A stretch of 64,000 nucleotides of DNA, taken from assembly GCF_946998875.1 (NCBI RefSeq), contig NZ_CAMQAY010000002.1, forward strand, positions 99,026 through 163,025. The letters run 5' to 3'. The stretch's first letter is position 1. Each line of letters begins with the position of its first letter. Source of the stretch: an uncultured Peptoniphilus sp. GTDB taxonomy: Bacteria > Bacillota > Clostridia > Tissierellales > Peptoniphilaceae. Positions 40,799 through 49,071 of the stretch are shown here, piece by piece. A program made the translations under genes and the position numbers. The notes under the pieces were generated by a model. That model was not told the DNA's origin. It did no database searches and saw only the letters and a list, made by a program, of their open reading frames with translations.

Positions 40799-42316
40799 AT
40801 GTCAAGAAAAGATGACATCAAAAAACTAGCTATTGCAGCTGCAACAATTTCTGCTGCCATTTTTGCTGCAAAAAAAGTTTCCGATGATGAAGTAAAAGTC
40901 TTAATGCCTAATCGCGATGAAAACTCAAAAGCTTACTTACTTGGCGACGGCTTTGGAAATTTAGCCCTTGCCTACGCCCTTATAAATCATGCAAACTTAG
41001 AGCCACTTAATATAAATATTTACACTAAAAACTTTAATGAATTTGTAAAAATAAAGGAAGGCGAAAATAATTATCCAACCTTTGACAATAGATTTTCAGA
41101 ATTTAATTTTAAAAACACCTATGAGGTTTTGAAAAATATTTTAGATGAAGGTGAGGTAAATAAAATCTCTGAAAAAATTGCAAAAAAAGAAAAGCCCATG
41201 CTTTTAGACTTGTCATTAAATAAATTTTCTAAAGTTTTAGAAGTTGATGAAGCAAGCAAAAAGAAATTATACAAGCTAATGCTAGCTCCCATGAACTTAG
41301 ATGATAAAACTTCCCTTGAACAATATTTTTTATTCACTGACTTTTTAAATTCAAATTTATTTTATTATTTGGCTAGCATCTACAACCTAAAATCAACTTC
41401 TCCTAGTCATGAATTAAAGGAAGCTTTATTAGATTTTATAGGCTCAGAATCTTATTTTGATATGGATACAGATAGAATTTATAAATTTTTAAGGGACTAT
41501 TTAATTGAGCTTGGCGTAAACTTTTATGACGAGTATAAGTTTATAGACTTCAATGCTAAAGATAATTATGTAGATAAACTAACTTTTGAAAAGAATGAGC
41601 AAGTTGAAGAAGTTTTAACTGATTTAAAGGACATTATTTCCATTGAATCTCCAACTTATCTGTCAAATTTGGCACTGGGAAACACAACAAAGATTCCAGA
41701 GAAAATTTTATCTAGCTATATTTCAAAAAATAATTTTTCTTCACAAAATATTTACAAGGAAATCCAAGGAAAGACCACTGACTCTTCAATTTTATTTGTC
41801 AATTTAGAATTTTCTGATGACTCCTTTATAAAGAAGTTAAAGAAAAATTTGCAAGATAATGATTTTTTCATCTTCAAAGTAAAGTCTGGCATCTCTGCAA
41901 AAATTATTGGCAATGAGGTCATTTTAAAAATTTTAAATCCAAATAAAAATTCCATTTTCGTAGGTGATGCCTTTAAGGCTTTAAATGGCGAGGATTTCTT
42001 CTTCGAAGTAATTAAAATGTTTAACTTAGAAGAGAATTACGCAGATTTAAGATTTAATTTAAAAAATGTAGGCATTTCAGTTTTTGAAAACTACAAAAAA
42101 ATCCCTGGAGAAAGTTACAAGAGAAATGTAAATAAAATTTGCAATTTATTCTTCATCTCTTCAAAAAATTCTGACTTTGGAGAACTTTATTCTGTAGAAA
42201 AACTAGTGCAAGAGGGCATAAAAAATGCCCACGACATCATGGGCATTGACCACTTAGAAGTTTTTGAAAATAATCTTTCTAAGATGGAAATTTTAAAATT
42301 TATAAATAATTTATAA
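40799..42316 (+). CDS. Diverged oleate hydratase-like (MCRA-like) protein, probably inactive
   Basis: A 505-residue protein with an Ala-rich N-terminal hydrophobic stretch (IAAATISAAIFAAKK). Residues 40-75 (KAYLLGDGFGNLALAYALIN) are a dinucleotide-binding start in which the usual GxGxxG is GDGFGN. Residues 165-245 (LEQYFLFTDFLNSNLFYYLA, SPSHELKEALLDF, RIYKFLRDYLIELGVNF) follow the order of oleate hydratases, the myosin-cross-reactive antigen family. The RGGREM catalytic motif expected before YEVLKNI is not present, and the protein is shorter than the usual 570-600. A pseudoenzyme or another substrate is likely. RBS AAGAGGTG before the start; terminator follows. Confidence 0.55.
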   Translation: MSRKDDIKKLAIAAATISAAIFAAKKVSDDEVKVLMPNRDENSKAYLLGDGFGNLALAYALINHANLEPLNINIYTKNFNEFVKIKEGENNYPTFDNRFSEFNFKNTYEVLKNILDEGEVNKISEKIAKKEKPMLLDLSLNKFSKVLEVDEASKKKLYKLMLAPMNLDDKTSLEQYFLFTDFLNSNLFYYLASIYNLKSTSPSHELKEALLDFIGSESYFDMDTDRIYKFLRDYLIELGVNFYDEYKFIDFNAKDNYVDKLTFEKNEQVEEVLTDLKDIISIESPTYLSNLALGNTTKIPEKILSSYISKNNFSSQNIYKEIQGKTTDSSILFVNLEFSDDSFIKKLKKNLQDNDFFIFKVKSGISAKIIGNEVILKILNPNKNSIFVGDAFKALNGEDFFFEVIKMFNLEENYADLRFNLKNVGISVFENYKKIPGESYKRNVNKICNLFFISSKNSDFGELYSVEKLVQEGIKNAHDIMGIDHLEVFENNLSKMEILKFINNL

Positions 42317-42318
42317 AG

Positions 42319-42341
42319 AGTGCAGAGATGCACTTTTTATT
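42319..42341 (+). terminator. Terminator of the oleate hydratase-like gene
   Basis: Stem AGTGCA/TGCACT with loop GAGA, then TTTTATTTTTTT. Confidence 0.85.
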
Positions 42342-42352
42342 TTTTTGCAAAA

Positions 42353-43351
42353 TTACTTTAAACCTAAGTTAGGATTTGCAAAATTTTCTTCATCGACTTT
42401 TCCTGCCATATATTCGTAATAAGCAGCTGATGCAATCATGGCTGCATTGTCCGTGCAAAGTTTAAGTTCAGGATAGGAAATTTTTATATTTTCTTCTCTT
42501 CCCCTTTCTTCAAAGGCCTCTCTAATTCTTGAGTTGGCAGAAACTCCGCCGCAGAGAACAATTTTATCCATATCCTTTTCCCTTGCAAGTCTAAAGGATT
42601 TTTCAAGAAGGACATCAACTACTGCCTCTTGGAAGGACTTGCACACATCTTCTGTGACAATTTTTTCGCCACGAAGCCTTGTGCTATTCAAATAATTTAG
42701 GACGGCTGTCTTAAGTCCGCTAAAGGAAAAATTGTAATTGTCTTCCTTAATCATAACTCTTGGAAATTCTATAGTCTCTTTTCCATTTTTTGCAAGAGCA
42801 TCAATTAGTGGCCCTCCTGGATAGGCAAGTCCAAGGGATCTTGCAACCTTATCAAAGGCTTCTCCCACTGCATCGTCAACAGTTCTTCCATGAAGCCTAA
42901 AGTCAACATAGTCCTTAACTTCAATTAAATAAGTGTGACCACCAGAAATAATTAGGCCAATAAAGGGCGGCTCTAAATCCTTAAAGGAAATATAATTGGC
43001 ACATACATGACCAACTATGTGGTTAACTCCAACAAAGGGCTTGCCTGTAGCAAGTGCAAGAGCCTTCCCTGCACTAAGTCCAACTAAAAGTGCACCAATA
43101 AGACCTGGTCCCTTTGTAGCTGCAATAATATCTATATCTTCTAGCTTTACGCCCGCCTGGTCAAGTCCTTCCTTTAAGACTGTATTTATAGCCTCAACAT
43201 GTTGTCTTGATGCAATTTCAGGCACAACTCCGCCAAATTTTTTGTGAGTGTCAATTTGGGATGCAATTACATTTGAATAAACTTCGCGACCATCTTTCAC
43301 GACGGCAACTGAAGTTTCATCGCATGATGATTCCACTGCCAAAACTTTCAT
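42353..43351 (-). CDS. tsaD: tRNA N6-threonylcarbamoyladenosine synthase subunit TsaD
   Basis: A 332-residue ASKHA-fold protein that transfers threonylcarbamoyl to A37 of ANN-decoding tRNAs. VLAVESSCDETSVAVV opens the nucleotide-binding fold, and the metal ligands are H111 and H115 (HIVGHVCA). LIISGGHTYLIEV and CGGVSANSRIREAF are conserved. Last gene of the nitroreductase-tsaE-tsaB-rimI-tsaD operon, 4 bp after rimI; GGAGGGAGTG precedes the start. Confidence 0.97.
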   Translation of the reverse strand: MKVLAVESSCDETSVAVVKDGREVYSNVIASQIDTHKKFGGVVPEIASRQHVEAINTVLKEGLDQAGVKLEDIDIIAATKGPGLIGALLVGLSAGKALALATGKPFVGVNHIVGHVCANYISFKDLEPPFIGLIISGGHTYLIEVKDYVDFRLHGRTVDDAVGEAFDKVARSLGLAYPGGPLIDALAKNGKETIEFPRVMIKEDNYNFSFSGLKTAVLNYLNSTRLRGEKIVTEDVCKSFQEAVVDVLLEKSFRLAREKDMDKIVLCGGVSANSRIREAFEERGREENIKISYPELKLCTDNAAMIASAAYYEYMAGKVDEENFANPNLGLK

Positions 43352-43355
43352 CTCA

Positions 43356-43790
43356 TCACTCCCTCCACATTATATAGGCATCTCTGTCAATGCCGTAATA
43401 ATTTTTTCTAATTCCTGATATTTTAAAATTATATTTTCTGTATAAATTAATTGCAATTTTATTTTTCTCTGCAACTTCTAAAGTTATTTTTAATTTCTCC
43501 TCGTCTGCTTTTTTTGTCAAAAAATCAAAAAGGTCAAGAGAAATTTTTTGTCCCCTGTATTCACTTCTCACAGCAACATTTGCTATGTGAATCTCATCGA
43601 AGACTATCATGTAGCTTATGTAGCCTACTATGATTCCATCGACTTCAGTTATTACTATGTCCTGCAAGTCATCATTGATAATGGAATTTTCTATGGCATT
43701 TTTTGACCAAGGAAAGTCGAAGTTTGCTGCTTCAATTTCATAGATTCCATCTACATCATTTTTATTTGCCAGTTTCGTTATTCTTTTCAT
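43356..43790 (-). CDS. rimI: Ribosomal protein S18-alanine N-acetyltransferase (RimI-like GNAT)
   Basis: A 144-residue GNAT protein. IHIANVAVRSEYRGQKISLDLFDFL is the acetyl-CoA-binding region (split by motif), and NKIAINLYRKYNFKISGIRKNYY matches the RimI C-terminal pattern. The start at 43790 lies 29 bp inside the end of tsaB. The pairing with tsaB and tsaD is the standard Firmicute order. Biochemically it may acetylate S18 or other N-termini. Confidence 0.9.
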   Translation of the reverse strand: MKRITKLANKNDVDGIYEIEAANFDFPWSKNAIENSIINDDLQDIVITEVDGIIVGYISYMIVFDEIHIANVAVRSEYRGQKISLDLFDFLTKKADEEKLKITLEVAEKNKIAINLYRKYNFKISGIRKNYYGIDRDAYIMWRE

Positions 43791-44436
43791 ATTGTGCTTC
43801 TGCCTGAGAAATTTTCAAATAATTAGGAACTAAATTAAAGGCGTCCATAGGACCATTTTTTTTGTAATCTATTAGACCCAGCCTTGCAATGTTTGAGCCC
43901 CTCATTGCCTTATTTTTTGACAATTTGCCATTACTAATTTCTCCAATAAATTTATCTCCATCAAGTCCTGCAATAGTTATTTCTTGGTATTTTTTGAGTT
44001 CATCTTTGAATTTTTCAAAGGATAAAATTTCATCTTCAAATAGAACCTCTGGCTCATCCTCATTTTTTATTATTGAAGCATATACATTGCCACGCCTTGC
44101 ATCAACTATTGTTGACACAATGCCATAATCTGACATGGAATTTGCAAGAAGAGATGAAACTCCAATTACATCTACATCAAGGGCAAAAGCCATGACCTTG
44201 GCTATAGTAATGCCAATTCTTAAACCTGTAAAAGACCCTGGACCTAGACCCACAGCAATTAAATCTATGTCTTCTAGGGTAAATTCAAATTTTTTAAAAA
44301 TTTCATGAATCATATCTGTTACAGATTCAGAGTGGGCCACGCGACCTGTTAAATTGTAATCGCAAAGGACTTCCTCGTCTTCAATAAGTCCTATTGCCGT
44401 TGTCTTTGTAGAAGTGTCAATTCCCAAAACTTTCAT
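43762..44436 (-). CDS. tsaB: t6A synthesis scaffold protein TsaB
   Basis: A 224-residue TsaD paralogue. VLGIDTSTKTTAIGLIE and VGLGPGSFTGLRIGITIAK are the diagnostic motifs; the metal-binding histidines of TsaD are absent, as expected. The start at 44436 follows GAAGGAG, inside the 3' end of tsaE (20-bp overlap). Confidence 0.95.
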   Translation of the reverse strand: MKVLGIDTSTKTTAIGLIEDEEVLCDYNLTGRVAHSESVTDMIHEIFKKFEFTLEDIDLIAVGLGPGSFTGLRIGITIAKVMAFALDVDVIGVSSLLANSMSDYGIVSTIVDARRGNVYASIIKNEDEPEVLFEDEILSFEKFKDELKKYQEITIAGLDGDKFIGEISNGKLSKNKAMRGSNIARLGLIDYKKNGPMDAFNLVPNYLKISQAEAQYEKNNETGK

Positions 44437-44875
44437 TTAATTTCTCCTTCAGCCTTTCAAATCTATTGCCAATAAAAATAATTTCAAGCTCTCTAGTTTC
44501 TCCACTTGATGAAATATTTATCTCAATATATTCCTCTGGAAGAGCCTCCTTAATTTTTTCTGCCCATTCCACTATTGTCACGCCATCAGAATAAAAGTAT
44601 TCATCAAAGCCAAGATAAGCCACATCAACTTTGTCGTCAAGGCGATAGGTATCAATGTGATAGAGGTTAATCTTGCCATAGTATTCATTAACTATGGTAA
44701 AAGTTGGGCTAGTTACATAATCATCAATGCCAAGTCCAAGGGCAATGCTCTTCGTGAGAGTAGTCTTTCCTGCTCCCAAGTCTCCGTTGAGGCAAAGAAC
44801 ATCTCCTGACCTTAGGTTTTCTCCCAAAAACCTTCCAAATTTTTCTGTTTCTTTTAAATTATTTAACTTTATCAT
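44417..44875 (-). CDS. tsaE: t6A synthesis ATPase TsaE
   Basis: A 152-residue P-loop ATPase. Walker A is LNGDLGAGKTTLTKS; SPTFTIVNEYYG and LYHIDTYRL carry switch residues, and VEWAEKIKEALP is the conserved Trp motif. I chose the ATG at 44875 because GAGGATC precedes it and the N-terminus then matches the family; the frame is open to 44908. The start lies inside the nitroreductase gene. Confidence 0.95.
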   Translation of the reverse strand: MIKLNNLKETEKFGRFLGENLRSGDVLCLNGDLGAGKTTLTKSIALGLGIDDYVTSPTFTIVNEYYGKINLYHIDTYRLDDKVDVAYLGFDEYFYSDGVTIVEWAEKIKEALPEEYIEINISSSGETRELEIIFIGNRFERLKEKLNESFGN

Positions 44876-45392
44876 TGAGATCCTCAAATACATTTTCAGA
44901 ATATTCAAAGGGAACTTTTTCTGACTTTTCTTCTGCGGGATGACCTATGCCAATTATACATTCCACATCAAACTTGTCCTCTAAGTCAAAAAATTTGTGT
45001 AAAAATTCTTGAGCAGAAATTCCTGATTCATGTCTTGCATCAACTACATTAGCCCAAGTTGCACCAAGATCTAAGTCAGCTGCGGCAAGTAAAATAAAAG
45101 TTGCAGCTATAGATGCATCTTGATGGTTGGTATTTGCTGCAATTTCTTTGTCTGTAACGACAGCAATGGCAAGATTTGCATTTGCAAGAAACTTAGCCGA
45201 ATTTTTCTTAAAGTTAGAAAGTTCTTCTAGCCTTTTTTTATCTCGAATTACAATATACCTCACTGGATTTCTATTTTTTGCCGTTGGGGCATGAAGTGCA
45301 ATAGTTAAAATTTCCCTTAAGTCCTCATCAGAAACTTTTTCGTCAGTAAATTTTCTTATACTTCTTCTCTTTTCAACTAATTCTAAAAGCAT
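44859..45392 (-). CDS. Nitroreductase family protein
   Basis: A 177-residue FMN enzyme: KRRSIRKFTDEKV (FMN phosphate site), ALHAPTAKNRNPVRYIVI and ECIIGIGHPAEEK. LLAAADLDLGATWANVV is the conserved dimer and flavin segment. The start at 45392 follows GAGGTGATAAT. It is the first gene of the t6A operon; no functional link to tRNA modification is known, so the association may be local. Confidence 0.9.
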   Translation of the reverse strand: MLLELVEKRRSIRKFTDEKVSDEDLREILTIALHAPTAKNRNPVRYIVIRDKKRLEELSNFKKNSAKFLANANLAIAVVTDKEIAANTNHQDASIAATFILLAAADLDLGATWANVVDARHESGISAQEFLHKFFDLEDKFDVECIIGIGHPAEEKSEKVPFEYSENVFEDLNDKVK

Positions 45393-45448
45393 ATTATCAC
45401 CTCAAAACATTATAACACATGTTAATTTCAAAATTAAAATTTTGCAAG

Positions 45449-45472
45449 AAAAAAGAGGGACTAGCCCTCTTT
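45449..45472 (-). terminator. Terminator of the DUF3160 operon
   Basis: Stem AAAGAGGG/CCCTCTTT with loop ACTAG, then TTTTTTC on the minus strand, 3 bp after the stop codon. Confidence 0.9.
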
Positions 45473-45474
45473 AA

Positions 45475-47718
45475 CTATTCTTTATACAAGCTTTCTTCAT
45501 AATCTGGTCCATAGCTATCAAATTCTATAGCTTCCTTTTCTTCTGTCACAAGGTCCTTATACCAAGTTGGAAAATCAGTGGCTTCATCATAAACCATCTT
45601 TTGCCAATCTTCATCAGTAAGTCTTTCCTTATTTAAAAATTCGTAGTAAGAGAAGGTTGCTCCCCTACCCATGTAAAGTTTTCCTTCATGAGGATAGATT
45701 ACAAAAATTTCCATTGGCTTGCCTGTTCCAATGCTAAATATTTCATCCTTAGGAAGACCAACGCTATTTTCTACAACTCTCATTAAGTCAACTACTACTG
45801 GCATCCTCCTGTCAGTTGCATTTTGGATTTCATACCAATTAGAAATTTGATTTTCGTCAGAAGACTCCACGAAGTCAACCATTAGACTTTCCATTTCTCC
45901 GCCAATATATAATAAGTATGATATTTCTTCTCCTGTTAGCGGCTCGTTTTGAAGTTCCTTAATAGAAAAGTCTCTAAACTTCACTACCATAGCTTGGAAC
46001 TTATTTATTTTTTCTTCATACTTTTCACTTAACATTTGACGATCCTTTAAATTGACCTTTGTAAATTCAAGTAGCCAATTTAATTTTTCGTAAAGCTCAA
46101 CATTTGGTTCCACATAGGATTTTGGAATTTCTACATCTCCTCCGCCACCCATTTCTGCCATGACAGCCTTGCCATAGAGGACAGTGTCATGTTTTAATTC
46201 TGCAAAAGAACCGAGAGCTGATACTAAATCTTTTCTTTCCCAGGCATCATTTCTCATAAACATAGGATAGCCTTCCCCAAATTTTTGGTCATAGGACTTT
46301 AACATCCATAGCCAGCCACGATACATATTCTTTTGCCAATCTAAGTCTTCCATTTTTTTCACAGTAGAAATATTTTCTTCTGTCCTTTCCTTGTACTTAT
46401 CCCAGTGAGAATTATAAGGATCTTCCTTTTGAATTTCCAATGCCTTTTCATTACCAAAGGCAGTCATAAGGTCAAGACCAGAATAAATTGGTCTATCAGA
46501 TGGCTTGTCATCCCTTGCTATGTCAACTACATTTTGCATAAGGACGCTATCCATAACGGCTCTTTGTGGCATAAATCTAAAAGACTTGCCCAAAAAACCA
46601 GCAACTTGTGGGTCTGGATACTCACTTAAAACTTTATAGGCACTACTTAAATTTTTCTCATCATCTAATTTATTGATGTCAAAATCTTTTCCGTAGACTC
46701 CATAAAGCGTCCTTGCATACTCTCTTATAGAAAGGTCATCAGCAGATTCAACTAAGAAGTCAATTGGCTCAACTAAATCTTCCCAAGTCTTTAAAATTTC
46801 AGGATTTTTATAAATTGAGTGAGTTAAAAGTAGTCCTTGCAAAATACTGTCTTCATCAGGCTTATCATCCTTATCAATAAATAGTCCAACTTGACCAAAG
46901 TACATTGTGCCTGAAAAATATTTTTTTAATTCTTCGCTGCGAGTGTAGTGTCCTCTTGGTTTTAGTTGTGAAAAGTCAACGTCCCTTCCACTTATAACAG
47001 ATTTAGTGACTCCCTCTTGAGATACATTTTTCATTTCTTCGTCAAGAAGAGTCTTTGCTTCTTCTGGCAAATTTTCAGGCTCTTCTCCCAAAAGTTTTAG
47101 TCCACTAGCAATAAAGGCAACATTTTTTATTTGTATGTCCCTTAACCTTTCATTTTTTATTTCATTAAAAAGATTTATATTTTCAGCAAGTAATTTTTTA
47201 TTTAGGTCAATAGATTTTGGATAGAGTTCATCTTTTTCCAAATTTCTCAAAAATCCATCATAAAAAATGTGGAAGATATGAGTTACTGAATCAGTTGTCA
47301 CAAAACTTGCTAAGTTTTTATACTCGTTGTCTTCATAAATTTGGTGAATTTGGTCAAATTCATAGTTCCATGGTTCTTCCATGTACTCATTGTCTTCTAA
47401 ATTTTTTGGCTTAGTAATTACAAAGCCATTTTTTAAAAGCATTTCTTTTTGTTTTTCTGTAAATTTTCCAAATTTAGAAAAATTTACAACATTGGAAAAA
47501 TCTTCAGCTACTTTATAATCTTTCACACTTGGCCTAAAGTCAGAAAGCTTATAGTCAATGTATGTAGTTTTATTTTCCATTTCATCTAAAAATTTTGTAT
47601 CCTTAAGTTCAATTTTTGCCGCTTCCTTTTCTGGCAAGTTCACTTTATTATTTTTACATCCTGTTAAAAGCGAAAGCCCTATAAGTGAAGCAATAATTAT
47701 TTTTTTCCTTACTTCCAT
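45475..47718 (-). CDS. DUF3160 lipoprotein
   Basis: A 747-residue surface lipoprotein: signal peptide with lipobox LLTGC (cysteine at about residue 21). The rest is one long domain of the DUF3160 family, with SFVTTDSVTHIFHIFYDGFLR, KSFRFMPQRAVMDSVLMQNV and TVLYGKAVMAEMGGGGD recognisable (segments shortened). The function of this family is unknown; it is seen in Firmicutes, Bacteroidetes and archaea. The gene overlaps the upstream lipoprotein gene by 10 bp, so the two are cotranslated. Confidence 0.88.
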   Translation of the reverse strand: MEVRKKIIIASLIGLSLLTGCKNNKVNLPEKEAAKIELKDTKFLDEMENKTTYIDYKLSDFRPSVKDYKVAEDFSNVVNFSKFGKFTEKQKEMLLKNGFVITKPKNLEDNEYMEEPWNYEFDQIHQIYEDNEYKNLASFVTTDSVTHIFHIFYDGFLRNLEKDELYPKSIDLNKKLLAENINLFNEIKNERLRDIQIKNVAFIASGLKLLGEEPENLPEEAKTLLDEEMKNVSQEGVTKSVISGRDVDFSQLKPRGHYTRSEELKKYFSGTMYFGQVGLFIDKDDKPDEDSILQGLLLTHSIYKNPEILKTWEDLVEPIDFLVESADDLSIREYARTLYGVYGKDFDINKLDDEKNLSSAYKVLSEYPDPQVAGFLGKSFRFMPQRAVMDSVLMQNVVDIARDDKPSDRPIYSGLDLMTAFGNEKALEIQKEDPYNSHWDKYKERTEENISTVKKMEDLDWQKNMYRGWLWMLKSYDQKFGEGYPMFMRNDAWERKDLVSALGSFAELKHDTVLYGKAVMAEMGGGGDVEIPKSYVEPNVELYEKLNWLLEFTKVNLKDRQMLSEKYEEKINKFQAMVVKFRDFSIKELQNEPLTGEEISYLLYIGGEMESLMVDFVESSDENQISNWYEIQNATDRRMPVVVDLMRVVENSVGLPKDEIFSIGTGKPMEIFVIYPHEGKLYMGRGATFSYYEFLNKERLTDEDWQKMVYDEATDFPTWYKDLVTEEKEAIEFDSYGPDYEESLYKE

Positions 47719-48308
47719 TTAATTTCATCTCCCTCTAAATATAATTCTCTCTCCCTGCCAGCTATTTCAACTTTTTTCTCCTTATCTAAAAACTTTGGCT
47801 CTTCCTTTAAAATCATGCTGCCGTGGTTTCTTTGAAAGGCGAAGTTAGTCCAGTCGTAGACGCCAAATAGAAAATTTCCATCAATATTTTTCTCGATTGA
47901 AATAATTTCGTCATAAGAGTCGCCATCAATATCGCACAAATTAAAATCCCTAATAGGATTATAGAGTCTCGAAATTCTAAGTTTTGGCTTTAACTTTCTA
48001 TTTTTAAAGTCAATATTGTATAAGAAACATCTCTTTGCAAACTTTGGGTCAAAGGGCGTCTTTTTGTAAACGCCAAGTGCAAGCTCCATCTCACCTCCAT
48101 CAACATTGCATAAATCAACTTTCCAAGGTTTAAGTTCCTCTACATCAATAATAAATTCATTGCCCTTAGCCTTTATTTTTAAATCCCTGCCAAATTTATG
48201 GTCCTGAGAAATAATTTCTGCACTTACATCATTAATCTCTATCCTATCTAAAACTATGTCCTTAGAGCAGGCAGACAAAAAAATTAATAATAAAAATATG
48301 TACTTCAT
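47709..48308 (-). CDS. Small lipoprotein upstream of the DUF3160 protein
   Basis: A 199-residue protein with a very short lipoprotein signal (LIFLSAC, cysteine at about residue 14). The mature part is beta-rich with three similar DGD/DG motifs (LCNVDGGEMELALGVYKK and FNLCDIDGDSYDEIISIEK), as in FG-GAP/VCBS repeat proteins. No Shine-Dalgarno sequence precedes ATG 48308, and a TATAAT lies only 6 bp upstream of it, so the message may be leaderless. It overlaps the DUF3160 gene. Function unknown. Confidence 0.75.
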   Translation of the reverse strand: MKYIFLLLIFLSACSKDIVLDRIEINDVSAEIISQDHKFGRDLKIKAKGNEFIIDVEELKPWKVDLCNVDGGEMELALGVYKKTPFDPKFAKRCFLYNIDFKNRKLKPKLRISRLYNPIRDFNLCDIDGDSYDEIISIEKNIDGNFLFGVYDWTNFAFQRNHGSMILKEEPKFLDKEKKVEIAGRERELYLEGDEIKWK

Positions 48309-48314
48309 GTCTTT

Positions 48315-48320
48315 ATTATA
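48315..48320 (-). promoter_or_regulatory. -10 element 6 bp before the lipoprotein start (leaderless promoter)
   Basis: Minus strand TATAAT at 48320-48315, then six bases, then ATG at 48308. A start point at the usual distance would fall on or next to the A of ATG. The -35 is weak (TTATTA-like, 17 bp upstream). Confidence 0.5.
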
Positions 48321-48356
48321 CCCCAGTAGATATTTTTTAATAAATAATTACTGGTC

Positions 48357-48385
48357 TTGATTAGTTTATCCTAATGCCTTAAAAT
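48357..48385 (+). promoter_or_regulatory. Promoter of xpt
   Basis: -35 TTGATT (48357-48362), 17 bp, -10 TAAAAT (48380-48385). The start codon is at 48403, so the leader is very short and begins near the ribosome binding site GAGAGGTG. No purine riboswitch is present. Confidence 0.5.
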
Positions 48386-48402
48386 AAATCGAGAGGTGTA
48401 AA

Positions 48403-48975
48403 ATGAAATTATTAGAAGATAGAATTATAAATGATGGAAGAATTTTAGATGGAAATATAGTAAAGGTAGATTCATTTTTAAATCACCAACTTGACATAAA
48501 ATTTTTGGATAAGCTTGCTGAAGAAATGGCATCTTATTTTAAAGATAAAAAGATAAATAAAATCCTAACAATTGAAGCAAGTGGCATTGCCCTTGCCACT
48601 GTTGCATCAAAACATTTTGACGATGCCATGGTTGTCTTTTGCAAAAAGCAAAAAACTTTAAATATTGGAAATGACGTATATGAATCAAAGGTTGAATCCT
48701 TCACTACAAAGAAAAATTATACAATTACAGTTTCTAAAAGATTTTTGTCTCCTGAAGACAACTTGCTTATAATTGATGACTTCTTGGCTGAGGGAAATGC
48801 CCTAAAGGGACTAATTGATGTTGCAAATCAAGCAGGGGCAACTATATCCGGAGTATCTGTTGCCATAGAAAAGGGCTTCCAAGAAGGCGGCAAAATTATT
48901 AGGGATATGGGCTACGATTTACTTTCCCTTGCCATTATTGATTCAATTGAAGATGGAAAAATAAGCTTTAGATAA
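48403..48975 (+). CDS. xpt: Xanthine phosphoribosyltransferase
   Basis: A 190-residue type I phosphoribosyltransferase converting xanthine and PRPP to XMP. LLIIDDFLAEGNALKGLID is the PRPP-binding loop, ILTIEASGIALATVAS and VVFCKKQKTLNIG belong to the Xpt signature. Normal length. The usual guanine riboswitch of xpt genes is absent here. Single gene with a strong terminator. Confidence 0.95.
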   Translation: MKLLEDRIINDGRILDGNIVKVDSFLNHQLDIKFLDKLAEEMASYFKDKKINKILTIEASGIALATVASKHFDDAMVVFCKKQKTLNIGNDVYESKVESFTTKKNYTITVSKRFLSPEDNLLIIDDFLAEGNALKGLIDVANQAGATISGVSVAIEKGFQEGGKIIRDMGYDLLSLAIIDSIEDGKISFR

Positions 48976-49011
48976 ATTTTTAAATTTTAAAAAAATTTTA
49001 TGAAAAAAATT

Positions 49012-49037
49012 GCCGAGAAGATTTCTTCTCGGCTTTT
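49012..49037. terminator. Terminator of xpt (also facing telA)
   Basis: Perfect stem GCCGAGAAG/CTTCTCGGC with loop ATTT, T tract on the plus strand and A-rich left flank that makes a T tract on the minus strand. Confidence 0.9.
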
Positions 49038-49071
49038 ATAATTTTATTAATTTTTATTTTCAAATTTAAAA

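Noticed and set aside
48309..48402. Possible guanine riboswitch upstream of xpt
   Set aside because: The intergenic gap is only 94 bp, the predicted leader is about ten bases, and none of the purine aptamer core is present.
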